This document shows positions 40,949 through 49,793 of a stretch of DNA of 64,000 nt, piece by piece. Both the position numbers and the translations under genes were made by a program. How positions within the stretch are numbered: position 1 is the stretch's first letter; each line of letters starts with the position of its first letter. Source of the DNA: Arsukibacterium perlucidum DSM 18276 (GTDB taxonomy: Bacteria > Pseudomonadota > Gammaproteobacteria > Enterobacterales > Alteromonadaceae). Under the pieces are notes generated by a model. That model was not told the origin of the DNA and did no database searches. It saw only the letters and a list, made by a program, of their open reading frames with translations. The stretch is from contig NZ_KB907711.1 of NCBI RefSeq assembly GCF_000382165.1, positions 62,001 to 126,000 on the forward strand, written 5' to 3'.

Positions 40949-42718
40949 TTAATCCGCACTATCGGCATTTAAAAACTGTAACTTCGCAAGCTGCTGATAA
41001 AGCGCACAGCTTTGCATCAGCTCGCTATGTGTACCTGACGCAATCAGCTGGCCTTTATCCAGCACCAGTATACGGTCGGCATGCAGCACAGTACTAAGCC
41101 GGTGGGCAATGATCAGGGTGGTTTTGCCCTGCATTAAATGCTCCAGCGCCTGTTTTACATAGTGTTCACTGGCGGCATCCAGCGCACTGGTAGCCTCATC
41201 CAGCAATAACACCGGCCGATCAGCCAGAATCGCCCGTGCTATGGCAATCCGCTGCTTCTGGCCACCGGATAACCGCACCCCACGTTCACCGAGCTGGCTT
41301 TGATAACCTTCTGCCAGCTGCTGAATAAACTCATCAGCTTCGGCAGCTTTACAGGCAGCAATTACCTCTTGTTCACTGGCATCAGGCCGGCCATACCGCA
41401 CGTTTTCCAGTACACTATTGGCAAAAATCACCGCATCCTGCGGTACCAGCGCGAACTGCGACCGCAACGTCGCAGGATCAAAGGTACTGATATCGATGCC
41501 ATCGAGTAAAATTCTGCCCGTCGGTAAATTGTAAAAGCGCTGCAATAACTGAAAGATGGTAGTTTTACCGGCGCCACTTGGCCCCACCAACGCCACCCGC
41601 TCAGCCGCGTTGATATGCAGCCTAAGCTGCTGCAATATTGGTTTGTCAGGTTGTTGCGGATAGTAAAAACTCACATCATCAAATAGCAGGCTACCGGCCA
41701 CCGGCTCAGTTAACTGCGCCGGTGTAACCGGGGCGGTTATCTCTACCGGCATATTGGATAATTCAATAAGGCGCTCGGTTGCGCCAGCCGCCCGCTGAAT
41801 TTCGCCAATAACTTCACTGATGGTAGCAACCGCTCCCGCGACCACCACAGCATAAAATAAAAAGGCCGTCAGCTCGCCGGCACTTATCCGGCCTGCCAGC
41901 ACATCCAGCGCACCCGCCCAACCAACTAGGGTGACAGCGCTGATACTGAGCAGCATTACCAAACCAATTAGCAGCGCCCGATAAAAAATACGTTGCTTTG
42001 CCGCCGCCATAACCTGCTCAATTTTGCCGGCAAATAATTGCTGGTCCAGTGCTTCATGGCCATAAGCCTGCACGGTGTGAATTTCATGCAGGCTTTCATC
42101 CACATGGGCACCAATAACGGCCAGCCGGTCCTGACTGGCCCGGGCCATCAGTCGTACTTTGCGGCCCAATACCAAAATGGGTACCAATACCAGCGGCACA
42201 GCAATCATCACTAACCCGGTCATTTTCAGGCTGGTAAAGGCCATCATCAGTAAGCCGCCGATAGCGGTAACCCCGGATCGCAATGCCATCGAAAAACTGG
42301 AACCGACCACGGTTTGCAGTACCGTAGTATCAGCAGTAAAACGGGAAATCACCTCACCGGTGCGTGTTTCGCTATAAAAGGCCGGCGCTAGCCTCAGCAT
42401 ATGCCGGTAAACATGGTTACGAATATCAGCACTGACCCGCTCGCCCAGCCAGGTCATCAGATAAAAGCGGCAGAATACCGCTGTGGCGCTGACGCAGGTG
42501 ATCAGTAAAATCAGCAGAATAATAGAATTTAAGCGAGCCCTGTTGCCGCTGACAAACCCTTCATCAACCAGTAAACGCACGCCCTGCCCCAGCGCCAGCC
42601 AGGCCAGAGCGCCAATCAGCAAAAACAACATAGCAGCGGCTACCCGCCAGCGATAAGGCGTTAAAAAACCAGCCAGCCACGGCAGTACTGCTGCGGTGCT
42701 TTCAGACGTTTTTAGCAA
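40949..42718 (-). CDS. ABC exporter half-transporter (MsbA/BmrA-like)
   Basis: 589 residues: a six-helix exporter domain (about 20-315) fused to a nucleotide-binding domain with Walker A GPSGAGKTT (about 385), signature LSGGQKQR, Walker B LLLDEATSALD and the H-loop IIAHRLST. It forms a homodimeric exporter of a hydrophobic compound or lipid; no substrate clue exists. The start codon is TTG at 42718 with GAGG 8 nt upstream. It converges with the PBP4B-like gene with only 3 bp between stop codons, so no terminator fits there. Confidence 0.93.
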   Translation of the reverse strand: MLKTSESTAAVLPWLAGFLTPYRWRVAAAMLFLLIGALAWLALGQGVRLLVDEGFVSGNRARLNSIILLILLITCVSATAVFCRFYLMTWLGERVSADIRNHVYRHMLRLAPAFYSETRTGEVISRFTADTTVLQTVVGSSFSMALRSGVTAIGGLLMMAFTSLKMTGLVMIAVPLVLVPILVLGRKVRLMARASQDRLAVIGAHVDESLHEIHTVQAYGHEALDQQLFAGKIEQVMAAAKQRIFYRALLIGLVMLLSISAVTLVGWAGALDVLAGRISAGELTAFLFYAVVVAGAVATISEVIGEIQRAAGATERLIELSNMPVEITAPVTPAQLTEPVAGSLLFDDVSFYYPQQPDKPILQQLRLHINAAERVALVGPSGAGKTTIFQLLQRFYNLPTGRILLDGIDISTFDPATLRSQFALVPQDAVIFANSVLENVRYGRPDASEQEVIAACKAAEADEFIQQLAEGYQSQLGERGVRLSGGQKQRIAIARAILADRPVLLLDEATSALDAASEHYVKQALEHLMQGKTTLIIAHRLSTVLHADRILVLDKGQLIASGTHSELMQSCALYQQLAKLQFLNADSAD

Positions 42719-42901
42719 AATCTTGTCCTCGTTTAGCGTTAGACGTGTTCATTTTCAGAATAATAAGTCGATGCATACTAACCTGAGGCTGCGGCTGCAA
42801 AGTCGCATCATACTTGATTAACAAGGTAAGAAGTAGCTACGCAAACCCGCTGAATTGCTATATGATGCGCCACCAAAATTCCGTGCCACTAATGTGCTGC
42901 T

Positions 42902-43654
42902 ATGATATCGACTAATGCTCTGTACACCGATTTATCAGGCTACTATGATTTAATGTGCTGTGATATCAATTACCTGGCACAAAGCAGCAGTGTACACCGG
43001 CTTAACAAAATGTTGGGCAACGGTAAGCACAGTCATCTTGATTTAGCCTGCGGCACCGGGCCACATATCCGGCATTTTATCGACTTTGGCTACCAAAGCA
43101 GCGGCCTGGATATTCACCAGCCGATGCTTGACCTGGCCCGGGCACGTTGTCCGCAAGCCAGCTTTATTTTGCAAAACATGGCTGACTTTACGCTGCAACA
43201 GCCGGTAGATTTAATTACCTGCTTTTTATACTCCATTCATTACAATGCCAGTATTGCCGCGCTGAAACACTGTTTTGCCAGCGTATACGCTGCGCTTACT
43301 CCAGGTGGGCTATTTGTATTTAATGCGGTGGATAAAGATACCATATGTAACCGTTCGGCAGTGCGCCACAGCACCTGGTTTGATAATAGCCAGTTTGTAT
43401 TTGAATCGGCCTGGCACTACAGCGGCAGGGGTGAGCAACAGGCGTTAAAGTTAAGTATTGCCAAAACTAACGCTGCTGGTACCCAATTCTGGCAGGATCA
43501 GCATACCATGGTTGCTATCAGCTTTGCGGAATTACAAGCACTGCTCTGCCCGTACTTTGAGGTGCATATTCTGGCGCACGATTACGACAGAATAACAGTA
43601 TGGGACAACGCAGCAGGCAATGCGCTGTTTGCTTGTGTAAAACGCGGCGCCTGA
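42902..43654 (+). CDS. Class I SAM-dependent methyltransferase
   Basis: 250 residues. The SAM motif I is LDLACGTGPHIRHF (about 43-56), motif II GLDIHQPMLDLARARCP, and motif post-I MADFTLQQPVDLITCFLYSIHY. The lid region resembles small-molecule methyltransferases of the UbiE/DUF-like group. The substrate is not evident. No Shine-Dalgarno precedes the ATG. It is divergent from the ABC exporter and could be functionally linked, but nothing in the sequence proves this. Confidence 0.88.
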   Translation: MISTNALYTDLSGYYDLMCCDINYLAQSSSVHRLNKMLGNGKHSHLDLACGTGPHIRHFIDFGYQSSGLDIHQPMLDLARARCPQASFILQNMADFTLQQPVDLITCFLYSIHYNASIAALKHCFASVYAALTPGGLFVFNAVDKDTICNRSAVRHSTWFDNSQFVFESAWHYSGRGEQQALKLSIAKTNAAGTQFWQDQHTMVAISFAELQALLCPYFEVHILAHDYDRITVWDNAAGNALFACVKRGA

Positions 43655-43720
43655 ATACGTCGTACCAGGGTATAAACGCACTAAAGCGCCCGTTTTCATT
43701 ACCACTACTTTATTGCCTGC

Positions 43721-44128
43721 TTATTCAATTTTCAGCAGCACTTTTACGCCGGATAGATCGGCAGTACTACTTACATAGCCAAGCAGATTAGGGTTACTGC
43801 TAACCAGTTTAACCATTTCAGCTTCAGTACTGACCTCTTTCGGAGGCGTACCTTTGCCGGTAAAAACCAATTTTGACCAATACGCTTTAATCTGGCTGGA
43901 TGAGCGGCCCAGAGCCTTTTCGTCAAAACTTGTCCGTAATGCATTGGCATCACCAAGATTCAAAGGCAATGCTGATTCACCGTTTGCAAAACTACTACTC
44001 TTGCCGGTATACAACCGTTGCAGTTCTTCAACACTAACACTGTTGGTATTGCTTGAATGGCCGATAATGACAATGTCAGCATGCGCTGAGCCCATTAACA
44101 CCATGCAAAATATAATGACAGCTTTCAT
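43721..44128 (-). CDS. Small PstS-like periplasmic binding protein
   Basis: 135 residues from ATG 44128 with GGAGAAG upstream; an earlier ATG (44170) only adds a basic leader. A signal peptide ends at AHA, then DIVIIGHSSN, VEELQRLYTGKSSSFANG, ALGRSSSQIKAYWSKLVFTG and a NLLGYVSS segment form a half-size PstS-like domain. Such short proteins, often annotated as phosphate ABC transporter substrate-binding protein-like, are regularly coupled to an outer-membrane protein. Here the barrel gene is directly upstream (25 bp between). No phosphate transporter permease is nearby, so the real ligand is unknown. Confidence 0.88.
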   Translation of the reverse strand: MKAVIIFCMVLMGSAHADIVIIGHSSNTNSVSVEELQRLYTGKSSSFANGESALPLNLGDANALRTSFDEKALGRSSSQIKAYWSKLVFTGKGTPPKEVSTEAEMVKLVSSNPNLLGYVSSTADLSGVKVLLKIE

Positions 44129-44153
44129 AATTCTTCTCCGCCTGGTGTTAATG

Positions 44154-45293
44154 TTAAAAAATAAAATCATATGAAATAGCAGCTACAGTGCTGTTACCAA
44201 CGAAATTATACAGTGACTTGTCTTGCAGCCGGTTAATTTGAGCTTTGATTGAACTGTTGTTGTTAATATCGTAGCGCAGCGTGAAAGACGTATCAGTAAA
44301 ACGCTCTGGTTCATATAACTCAAGATTGTTTGACTTATCCCAGAATCTGGACCAACTGACAAAAGGTGTCCATTTGCCGTATCGGTAGCCGGCACCCACC
44401 ATAGATGCCGGTGAGCGGATAGTTAAACCATCAGCTTTGTCTTCACGTTTGTTCAGATTCATTTCTGACAACACAAACCAATCACCAAAATCTGCATTTA
44501 AAGATAACCCCAACACGGTTTGGTCTGTAGGCGGGCTATAGAAAGCGTCGCTGTCTGGTCGCTCCGTAGTACTGTTCTCTGATGTCATATAAATAAGCCG
44601 TGCGGTAAACCAATCACGGTTCAGCTCAATGTCCACGCCACGGATTTTGTCCCATCTACTGTCTTGCGGCACGGAATCGTATAGCGAGTTGTAAGGTGCA
44701 TCATCAACTGTTTCACTACCGGCATAGATGTTGGCAGTCATGCTCCAGTCAGAAAAATTTTCAGTGTAACGCAGGTTAGCACCGTTATAATTACTGGCTT
44801 CCCAGCCATACAGGGTTTGCGGCGGTCGTAACCAGATATAAGCAAAGCCAACATCCTGAAACTCAGAGTAGAAATACAAGGGAATACGCTTACGACCAGC
44901 CTGCAGGGTTAACTTATCCGTCAGATCATAAGATAAATAAGCCCACTCCAGGCTCAACTCACTGTCAACCGCACGTGCCATAACCTGAGTTACCAGCGAC
45001 AACCTGTCGGTAAAATTGACGTTTAGCTGCGCACCTATTCGGCTCTCTTCCTGAATACTCCAGCCATCGTTACTCTGGTATATGCCGCCGTTATTGTAAT
45101 CGGTAATAAAGCACGGACATTTGTAACTGACAAAGTCTGGATCAGCTACGTCACCTGAAAGCACTTTACCAACTGCCACCGTACCAAAACCGTTAAACTG
45201 ATAACTAATTTCAGCTTGCAAAGGTGTAACCACTGCCACGCTAAAAACCGTTACACCAATACGTACTAAACTGATTTTGCTGCTTCGTTTCAT
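44154..45293 (-). CDS. Outer-membrane porin-like protein
   Basis: 379 residues from ATG 45293 (AGAGG upstream); the longer frame to 45392 is not supported. Signal peptide MKRSSKISLVRIGVTVFSVAVVTPLQA precedes a beta-barrel pattern (FNGFGTVAVG, SRIGAQLNVNFTDRLSLVTQVMAR, LSYDLTDKLTLQAGRKRIPLY, YNGANLRYTENFSDW), ending in ISYDFIF with the terminal Phe of outer-membrane proteins. It forms one operon with the PstS-like gene downstream. A consensus CRP site lies 200 bp upstream. Role: probably uptake of a negatively charged or sugar-like solute with its binding protein; inference only. Confidence 0.85.
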   Translation of the reverse strand: MKRSSKISLVRIGVTVFSVAVVTPLQAEISYQFNGFGTVAVGKVLSGDVADPDFVSYKCPCFITDYNNGGIYQSNDGWSIQEESRIGAQLNVNFTDRLSLVTQVMARAVDSELSLEWAYLSYDLTDKLTLQAGRKRIPLYFYSEFQDVGFAYIWLRPPQTLYGWEASNYNGANLRYTENFSDWSMTANIYAGSETVDDAPYNSLYDSVPQDSRWDKIRGVDIELNRDWFTARLIYMTSENSTTERPDSDAFYSPPTDQTVLGLSLNADFGDWFVLSEMNLNKREDKADGLTIRSPASMVGAGYRYGKWTPFVSWSRFWDKSNNLELYEPERFTDTSFTLRYDINNNSSIKAQINRLQDKSLYNFVGNSTVAAISYDFIF

Positions 45294-45491
45294 GTTGACC
45301 TCTGTTAAAGCCGAAGGGGACACATAATTAAAACTAGCCGCAATGCACTCAATTGCAATATGTTTTCCTAATATAGTACTTAGTAAATGCAAAATTCCCT
45401 TTTATTACTTATTGTGTTACTTAAGGTATTAACATTAAGTCTTTTATATTCATTTTTGTCTTCTTATTCTATACAACCAGCAATCCCTCTT

Positions 45492-45507
45492 TGTGATAAT
45501 CATCACA
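45492..45507. promoter_or_regulatory. Consensus CRP-type binding site
   Basis: TGTGATAATCATCACA matches the CRP consensus TGTGA-N6-TCACA exactly and is a perfect palindrome in its outer bases. It lies about 200 bp upstream of the porin/PstS-like operon and 50 bp downstream of the GNAT gene's stop, inside an AT-rich 270-bp intergenic region, so it most probably serves the porin operon. Confidence 0.65.
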
Positions 45508-45560
45508 GTCCTGAACTATCTCAACTAAGCTGATATTATTTTTTAACTTGTTACTCTGCT

Positions 45561-46070
45561 TCAGACTAACTTTAGTTGCATGTAGTGTGCCTGCCCGGGC
45601 TGATAACTGGCCAGGGCGTTAATTGCCTTTACCGGCAGGTCTGACACGACAATAAATCCCTGACGTTGCCAGTAAGGTACCGAATCCTGTACTGCTACCA
45701 GCGCCAGTCTGGGCAATGCCAGGCGCTCGGCATACTCAATGGCTTGTTGCAGAAGTTTCGATGAGAGCTTCAGGCCGCGAGCCTGTGGGCTGACTGCCAT
45801 ATCATGCAAATATAAACAGTCTGGTGCTTTGCAGCAGGAAAATGGCGCGGCCAGTGGTGTTACTGCACCCGATACAGAGGGGTAGCTAAACAAATAAGCC
45901 TGAATGCCAGTGCCGACTGATTCTATAAGCCAGCAACTGGCAGGGGCTTGCTGCAACCGTTGCGACAGCAACTCATGGCTTTCAAATAATGCCTCGCCAT
46001 AACAACTATCCTGCAAACATGCGACTGCGGTTAAGTCTTCAGCCTGCATTAACCGGATGGTGCCTGTCAT
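45561..46070 (-). CDS. GNAT-family N-acetyltransferase
   Basis: 169 residues. The N-terminus RLMQAEDLTAVACLQDSCYGEALFES and the acetyl-CoA loop LHDMAVSPQARGLKLSSKLLQQAIEYAE are standard GNAT motifs; the C-terminal SVPYWQRQGFIVV is motif B. Substrate unknown. It lies 23 bp after the stop of the Xre regulator gene on the same strand and is probably co-transcribed with it. Confidence 0.88.
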   Translation of the reverse strand: MTGTIRLMQAEDLTAVACLQDSCYGEALFESHELLSQRLQQAPASCWLIESVGTGIQAYLFSYPSVSGAVTPLAAPFSCCKAPDCLYLHDMAVSPQARGLKLSSKLLQQAIEYAERLALPRLALVAVQDSVPYWQRQGFIVVSDLPVKAINALASYQPGQAHYMQLKLV

Positions 46071-46092
46071 ACCTTATTTCCTTAGACTGGTG

Positions 46093-46302
46093 TTATTCCT
46101 GCCACTGAAATACCTGCTCCAGCGGCAGCTTAAATTCGGCGGCAATCCGGAACGCTACTTCCAGCGAAGGTGAATATTTACCGGCCTCTATTGCAGCGAT
46201 GGTTTGACGGGTTACGCCCACCCGCTGCCCGAGCTCGGCCTGGGTCATCTCGCTCTGTAAAAAACGCAGCAACCTGATGTTATTGTTTATCGAGCCAGTC
46301 AT
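46093..46302 (-). CDS. Small Xre-family HTH regulator
   Basis: 69 residues, nearly all helix-turn-helix: LRFLQSEMTQAELGQRVGVTRQTIAAIEAGKYSPSLEVAFRIA, ending FQWQE. This is the YozG-like type often paired with a small membrane protein, as here: the membrane-protein gene overlaps by 4 bp upstream on the same strand. Together they may form a regulatory pair in which the membrane protein controls the HTH protein. Target unknown. Confidence 0.93.
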   Translation of the reverse strand: MTGSINNNIRLLRFLQSEMTQAELGQRVGVTRQTIAAIEAGKYSPSLEVAFRIAAEFKLPLEQVFQWQE

Positions 46303-46745
46303 GCTGCTTGCCTGCGATAACCCACTACCACCATCCCAAACTGTACCAGTTCCGCGAGGACTATCATAAACAAGGCGGAATTAACAATTTCCCAGCCACT
46401 GCTGGTAAACGGCATTATAACCCCCACCAGGATCATACCGGTTATCAGCACATAGTAGGCAGCAGACACCGAGCGTTGTTTTATTGCAATGTCACGCTCA
46501 TCAGCTGGTACCTTTGAATCAAGCCGGTTGTTACGCCGTAATACAATATGACCAATAACTAAAATCGTTACCTGCACCGCCGCGGTTATCGCGTAGCCAG
46601 CCAGCTGGCGCAGATCAGGCAGCGGCTTTTCCGGAAAATAGCCACTAGCCACCAGGGTAAAATAAGGGCCAAAGGTAAACAGCATTGCCAGCATTGATAG
46701 CCAGGCGACCTTTTCACGATACGGCATCGTCTCCCGCTCAGACAT
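46299..46745 (-). CDS. Four-helix membrane protein paired with the Xre regulator
   Basis: 148 residues with about four membrane helices (about 13-33, 47-67, 90-110, 117-140) and a polar loop RRNNRLDSKVPADERDIAIKQRS resembling DUF2178-type proteins (the DERD motif). In several bacteria such proteins sit with YozG-like regulators. Function unknown. It ends 4 bp inside the regulator start, so translation is coupled. AAGGAGAGTG precedes the ATG. Confidence 0.8.
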   Translation of the reverse strand: MSERETMPYREKVAWLSMLAMLFTFGPYFTLVASGYFPEKPLPDLRQLAGYAITAAVQVTILVIGHIVLRRNNRLDSKVPADERDIAIKQRSVSAAYYVLITGMILVGVIMPFTSSGWEIVNSALFMIVLAELVQFGMVVVGYRRQAA

Positions 46746-46895
46746 CTCACTCTCCTTGATTAAATATAAACTTAATGACTATCAGAACAAACCAAATGAT
46801 ATGCAAAAATAACTCAATGTCAAACATATTTAACATGCAAAGTAAAAATAGTGCTAAAGCAGAAGAATCGAAGTGCTCAGGTTAAGCTTTAGGCT

Positions 46896-47411
46896 TTATC
46901 GCTTGCTCACAATAAGTTGGCCGCAGACAAAGGGTTGCCGGCGCAGAGTAACGCTACCCTGCTCGCCCAGTTGCACCTGATATAGCATGTTGTATTGCTG
47001 CTCTGTTAACGGCGCCATCTCAATGCCACTTAACAATGTCACCAGTTGCGGCACGGTATTGCTATGGCCAACAATCAATACCGGCTGAGTGTAAGCTGTC
47101 AATTGCTGCTGTAACTTCGCTGGCTTTCCCGGATCGTAACTTATTACCTGCAGTTGTTTGCTATTGGCCACCGCGGCAGCGGTTTGTTGGGTGCGCTGAT
47201 AAGGCGTGGCATACACCGCTTGCAGTGGAATGTCGCTAAAATACTGCGCAAGGGCGGCAGCTCTTGCCTGGCCGCATTTTGATAACGCCGGATCTTTGCT
47301 ACTATCCTGCTTTTCGGCATGGCGCACCAGATAAATGGTATTGGCACTTACCTGCAGCGCAAGCAGGCAGGTTGCTGCGCCAACCCATGGTAAAAATTTA
47401 GCTATTTTCAT
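46896..47411 (-). CDS. Exported histidine phosphatase (SixA/phosphoglycerate-mutase-like)
   Basis: 171 residues from ATG 47411 (AGGAAG upstream), overlapping the 3' end of the preceding gene by 14 bp. A Sec signal peptide (MKIAKFLPWVGAATCLLALQVSA) is followed by YLVRHAEKQ (catalytic His in RHxE), a TPYQRTQQTAAAV motif and LIVGHSNTVPQL (second His). The small size matches SixA-like phosphatases. It is exported, so the substrate is external or periplasmic phosphoester or phosphoprotein. It is co-transcribed with the GNAT gene. Confidence 0.88.
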   Translation of the reverse strand: MKIAKFLPWVGAATCLLALQVSANTIYLVRHAEKQDSSKDPALSKCGQARAAALAQYFSDIPLQAVYATPYQRTQQTAAAVANSKQLQVISYDPGKPAKLQQQLTAYTQPVLIVGHSNTVPQLVTLLSGIEMAPLTEQQYNMLYQVQLGEQGSVTLRRQPFVCGQLIVSKR

Positions 47412-47952
47412 TGATTTTCTTCCTATACAGCACCGCATCCACTTCACCAAGCGCATCCTGATGTAAATAACGCTTGATAAACTGCATACCTAATTTACGC
47501 ATTACCCCAATGGAGCCGGCATTATCCGGCATAGCAATAGCCGATAAATAGTTAACAGCAGGATTATTGGCTGTTACTGCAAGAGCAACAGCTTCGGCCG
47601 CCTCGCTGGCATAGCCCTGGCCCCAGTATCGCCGCATAAAACGCCAGCCCAGTTCGACATCATCCTCACTTGGCGTTGCGGTATTAAACCCCATTGGCCG
47701 GATCAGCACCCACCCCAGATAAGTATTATCTTCAACCCGGCGTATCTGCCAAATCCCAAAGCCTCGTGCAGGGTTGCGATACTGGGCCATCCGGGGCAGA
47801 AATATTTCGGTAATTTGCTGCATAGAGGTACGTTTACCGCCATTCAGATAACGCATAACCTCTTCGTCCTGGTCAACTTCGAATAACAGCTCTGCATCCT
47901 GCTCCGTTAACAAAGTAAAACTCAGCCGTGGGCTGGAAGGTATGGCAAACAT
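47398..47952 (-). CDS. GNAT acetyltransferase, RimJ/RimL-like
   Basis: 184 residues from ATG 47952 (AAGGG 9 nt upstream); the ATG seven codons earlier lacks a ribosome site. PRLSFTLLTEQDAELLFEVDQDEEVMRYLNGGKRTS, then DVELGWRFMRRYWGQGYASEAAEAVALAV and NAGSIGVMRKLGMQ are the RimJ-like pattern. These enzymes acetylate protein N-termini, amines or antibiotics; the target is not evident. It is first of a two-gene unit with the SixA-like phosphatase. Confidence 0.9.
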   Translation of the reverse strand: MFAIPSSPRLSFTLLTEQDAELLFEVDQDEEVMRYLNGGKRTSMQQITEIFLPRMAQYRNPARGFGIWQIRRVEDNTYLGWVLIRPMGFNTATPSEDDVELGWRFMRRYWGQGYASEAAEAVALAVTANNPAVNYLSAIAMPDNAGSIGVMRKLGMQFIKRYLHQDALGEVDAVLYRKKINENS

Positions 47953-48035
47953 ACTGGTAAATCCCTTACACAAAATAGTATTTCAAGGTAACCAAAAAGA
48001 ATTACCATCACAATTTTAAATTTCAGGCTGACTGG

Positions 48036-49406
48036 CTAATGCTCTACCGCAATTCTGCCAGTTGCAACCGCTTGTGACCAAACCCGCGGCTGTGGCGCCA
48101 GCACAAATAAGTCACCGTTGTGACCAGTGAGCTGTTGCGGCACACCCGCGAGGCGGGCGACCTGAGCATTGGCCTGCATATGATCAGCTTCGCCATGCAC
48201 CGGAATAGCGAGAGCGGGCTTGACATAGCGGTAGAGCAAGTCGAGCTCACCCTGGTTCGGGTGGCCCGAAACATGAATGAGCTCTGAGCTATCAGCGCTT
48301 TGCAGTGTGCGCACTTTAAGCACCTTCAACTGCTCAATCAATCTGCCAACCAGCATTTCATTGCCGGGAATAAGGATCGAGCTAAACAACACCAAATCAT
48401 TCTCTTCCAGCAGTAAGTGTGGATGCCGATGCTGTGCCAGCCGGCTGAGGGCTGCTCGCGGCTCGCCCTGACTACCGGTCGCTACCACCAATACTTCGTT
48501 AGCCGGCAAATAGCCAACATGTGAAGGTTCAATCAGCGGAATATCGTCAGGCCAATATCCACAAGCCCTGGCAGCGCCCACCATATTCTCCATGGCCCGG
48601 CCAAATAAAGCTAAATAGCGGCCGGTGCGCCTGGCAATATGGCCCAGGCTAATCAGCCGGCCAATGTTACTGCTAAAGCCCGACACTACCACCCGTTGTT
48701 TCTCATTGCGAATAACCTGATACAAGCCCTGATAACAGGCCGTTTCAGATTCTGAAAAGCCCGGTTTCAAGGCATTGGTTGAATCACAAACCATAGCAGT
48801 AACATTGTGCCCGGCCAGTCGCTTAAATACCTGTGGTTTAAAAGGCTTACCTGTAATTGGTGTCTTGTCTATTTTCCAGTCGGCGGTATGAAATACCTTA
48901 CCGACGGCGGTACTAATCAGCAGCGCCTGTGGCTCAGGGATGGAATGAGTGATATTGAGCCAGTTAATTAAAAAAGGGCCAATGTTGCAGGTACCACCGG
49001 GTAGAATTTCAATAATGGGCATGTCCTGCGATAAGCCACTGTTAGCAATTTTCCGACGTAAAATCTCGGCAGCAAAAGGTGTGCAATATACCGGGCAGCC
49101 AAAACGAGGCCACAAAAATGGCAGGGCACCGATATGGTCTTCATGGGCGTGGCTGATAATAATGCCAGCCAGTAGTTCTTTGCGCTTGGCTATAAATGCC
49201 GGATCGGCCGCCTGCACTTCCGCAGTTATCGGGCTGGCTGTTGGCTGCAGCGGGTTGTAAAAAGTCACACCGCAATCGACCATTAACCAGCGGCCGTCAT
49301 GGCCGTACAGGTTCATATTCATGCCTATTTCGCCACAACCACCCAGCGGTAAAAACCACAAATCTTTCGGGCCGGGTAATAACTCTTCAGGTAAGTGAGC
49401 AGTCAA
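48036..49406 (-). CDS. Ribonuclease J-like metallo-beta-lactamase-fold protein
   Basis: 456 residues from TTG 49406, which has AAAGGA 7 nt upstream; the frame is open to an upstream ATG (49481) but the extra 25 residues are Cys-rich and unlike the family. PLGGCGEIGMNMNLY, the zinc motif ISHAHEDHIGALPF, ITHSIPE, SGFSSNIGR and HVSGHPNQGELDL are characteristic of RNase J/beta-CASP nucleases. RNase J is a 5'-exo/endoribonuclease normally of gram-positives; a shorter version like this, lacking the large C-terminal domain, is known in some gammaproteobacteria with unclear function. Single gene. Confidence 0.85.
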   Translation of the reverse strand: MTAHLPEELLPGPKDLWFLPLGGCGEIGMNMNLYGHDGRWLMVDCGVTFYNPLQPTASPITAEVQAADPAFIAKRKELLAGIIISHAHEDHIGALPFLWPRFGCPVYCTPFAAEILRRKIANSGLSQDMPIIEILPGGTCNIGPFLINWLNITHSIPEPQALLISTAVGKVFHTADWKIDKTPITGKPFKPQVFKRLAGHNVTAMVCDSTNALKPGFSESETACYQGLYQVIRNEKQRVVVSGFSSNIGRLISLGHIARRTGRYLALFGRAMENMVGAARACGYWPDDIPLIEPSHVGYLPANEVLVVATGSQGEPRAALSRLAQHRHPHLLLEENDLVLFSSILIPGNEMLVGRLIEQLKVLKVRTLQSADSSELIHVSGHPNQGELDLLYRYVKPALAIPVHGEADHMQANAQVARLAGVPQQLTGHNGDLFVLAPQPRVWSQAVATGRIAVEH

Positions 49407-49481
49407 AACAGCATCCTTTGGCTGATAAAGGGAGGTATTGTACGCAGCAAAGCAGCAAACAGCACAGTGAAACCACAACAA

Positions 49482-49793
49482 TTAAGCATTTGGCAAGAAA
49501 TAAACCTGTTTAGTTATTAACCAGACTTGACGTTGATAATTTTTAGAGGTAAAACGTTTAAGATGATTCGAACGACGAAATTAACAACAGTAGCGAGTAA
49601 CTGCTGTTAAGCGCTTTCGAAACATAAATACGTTAAAAAACCAACGATATTTAGCAATCAACGCAATTGCTTTTGCCCAATTATAGTAATATTAAAATTA
49701 ACGATGTTCATTCGACCTTTAACTAGACCTACAAGCTTAAACGATTAAGCGACTTAAAATGACATTAATTCGGATTGACGAGGGTAACAACAG
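49482..49793. promoter_or_regulatory. Regulatory region of the TonB receptor gene with two LacI-type operators
   Basis: This 312-bp gap has no gene. It contains GTAAAACGTTTAAG (49549-49562, 12/14 to the palindrome CTTAAACGTTTAAG) and CTTAAACGATTAAG (49736-49749, 13/14), the second 44 bp before the ATG and well placed to block transcription. A different LacI-type element, TTAAGCGCTTTCGAA (from 49608), lies between them. TATAGT at 49682-49687 may be the -10. Confidence 0.7.
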
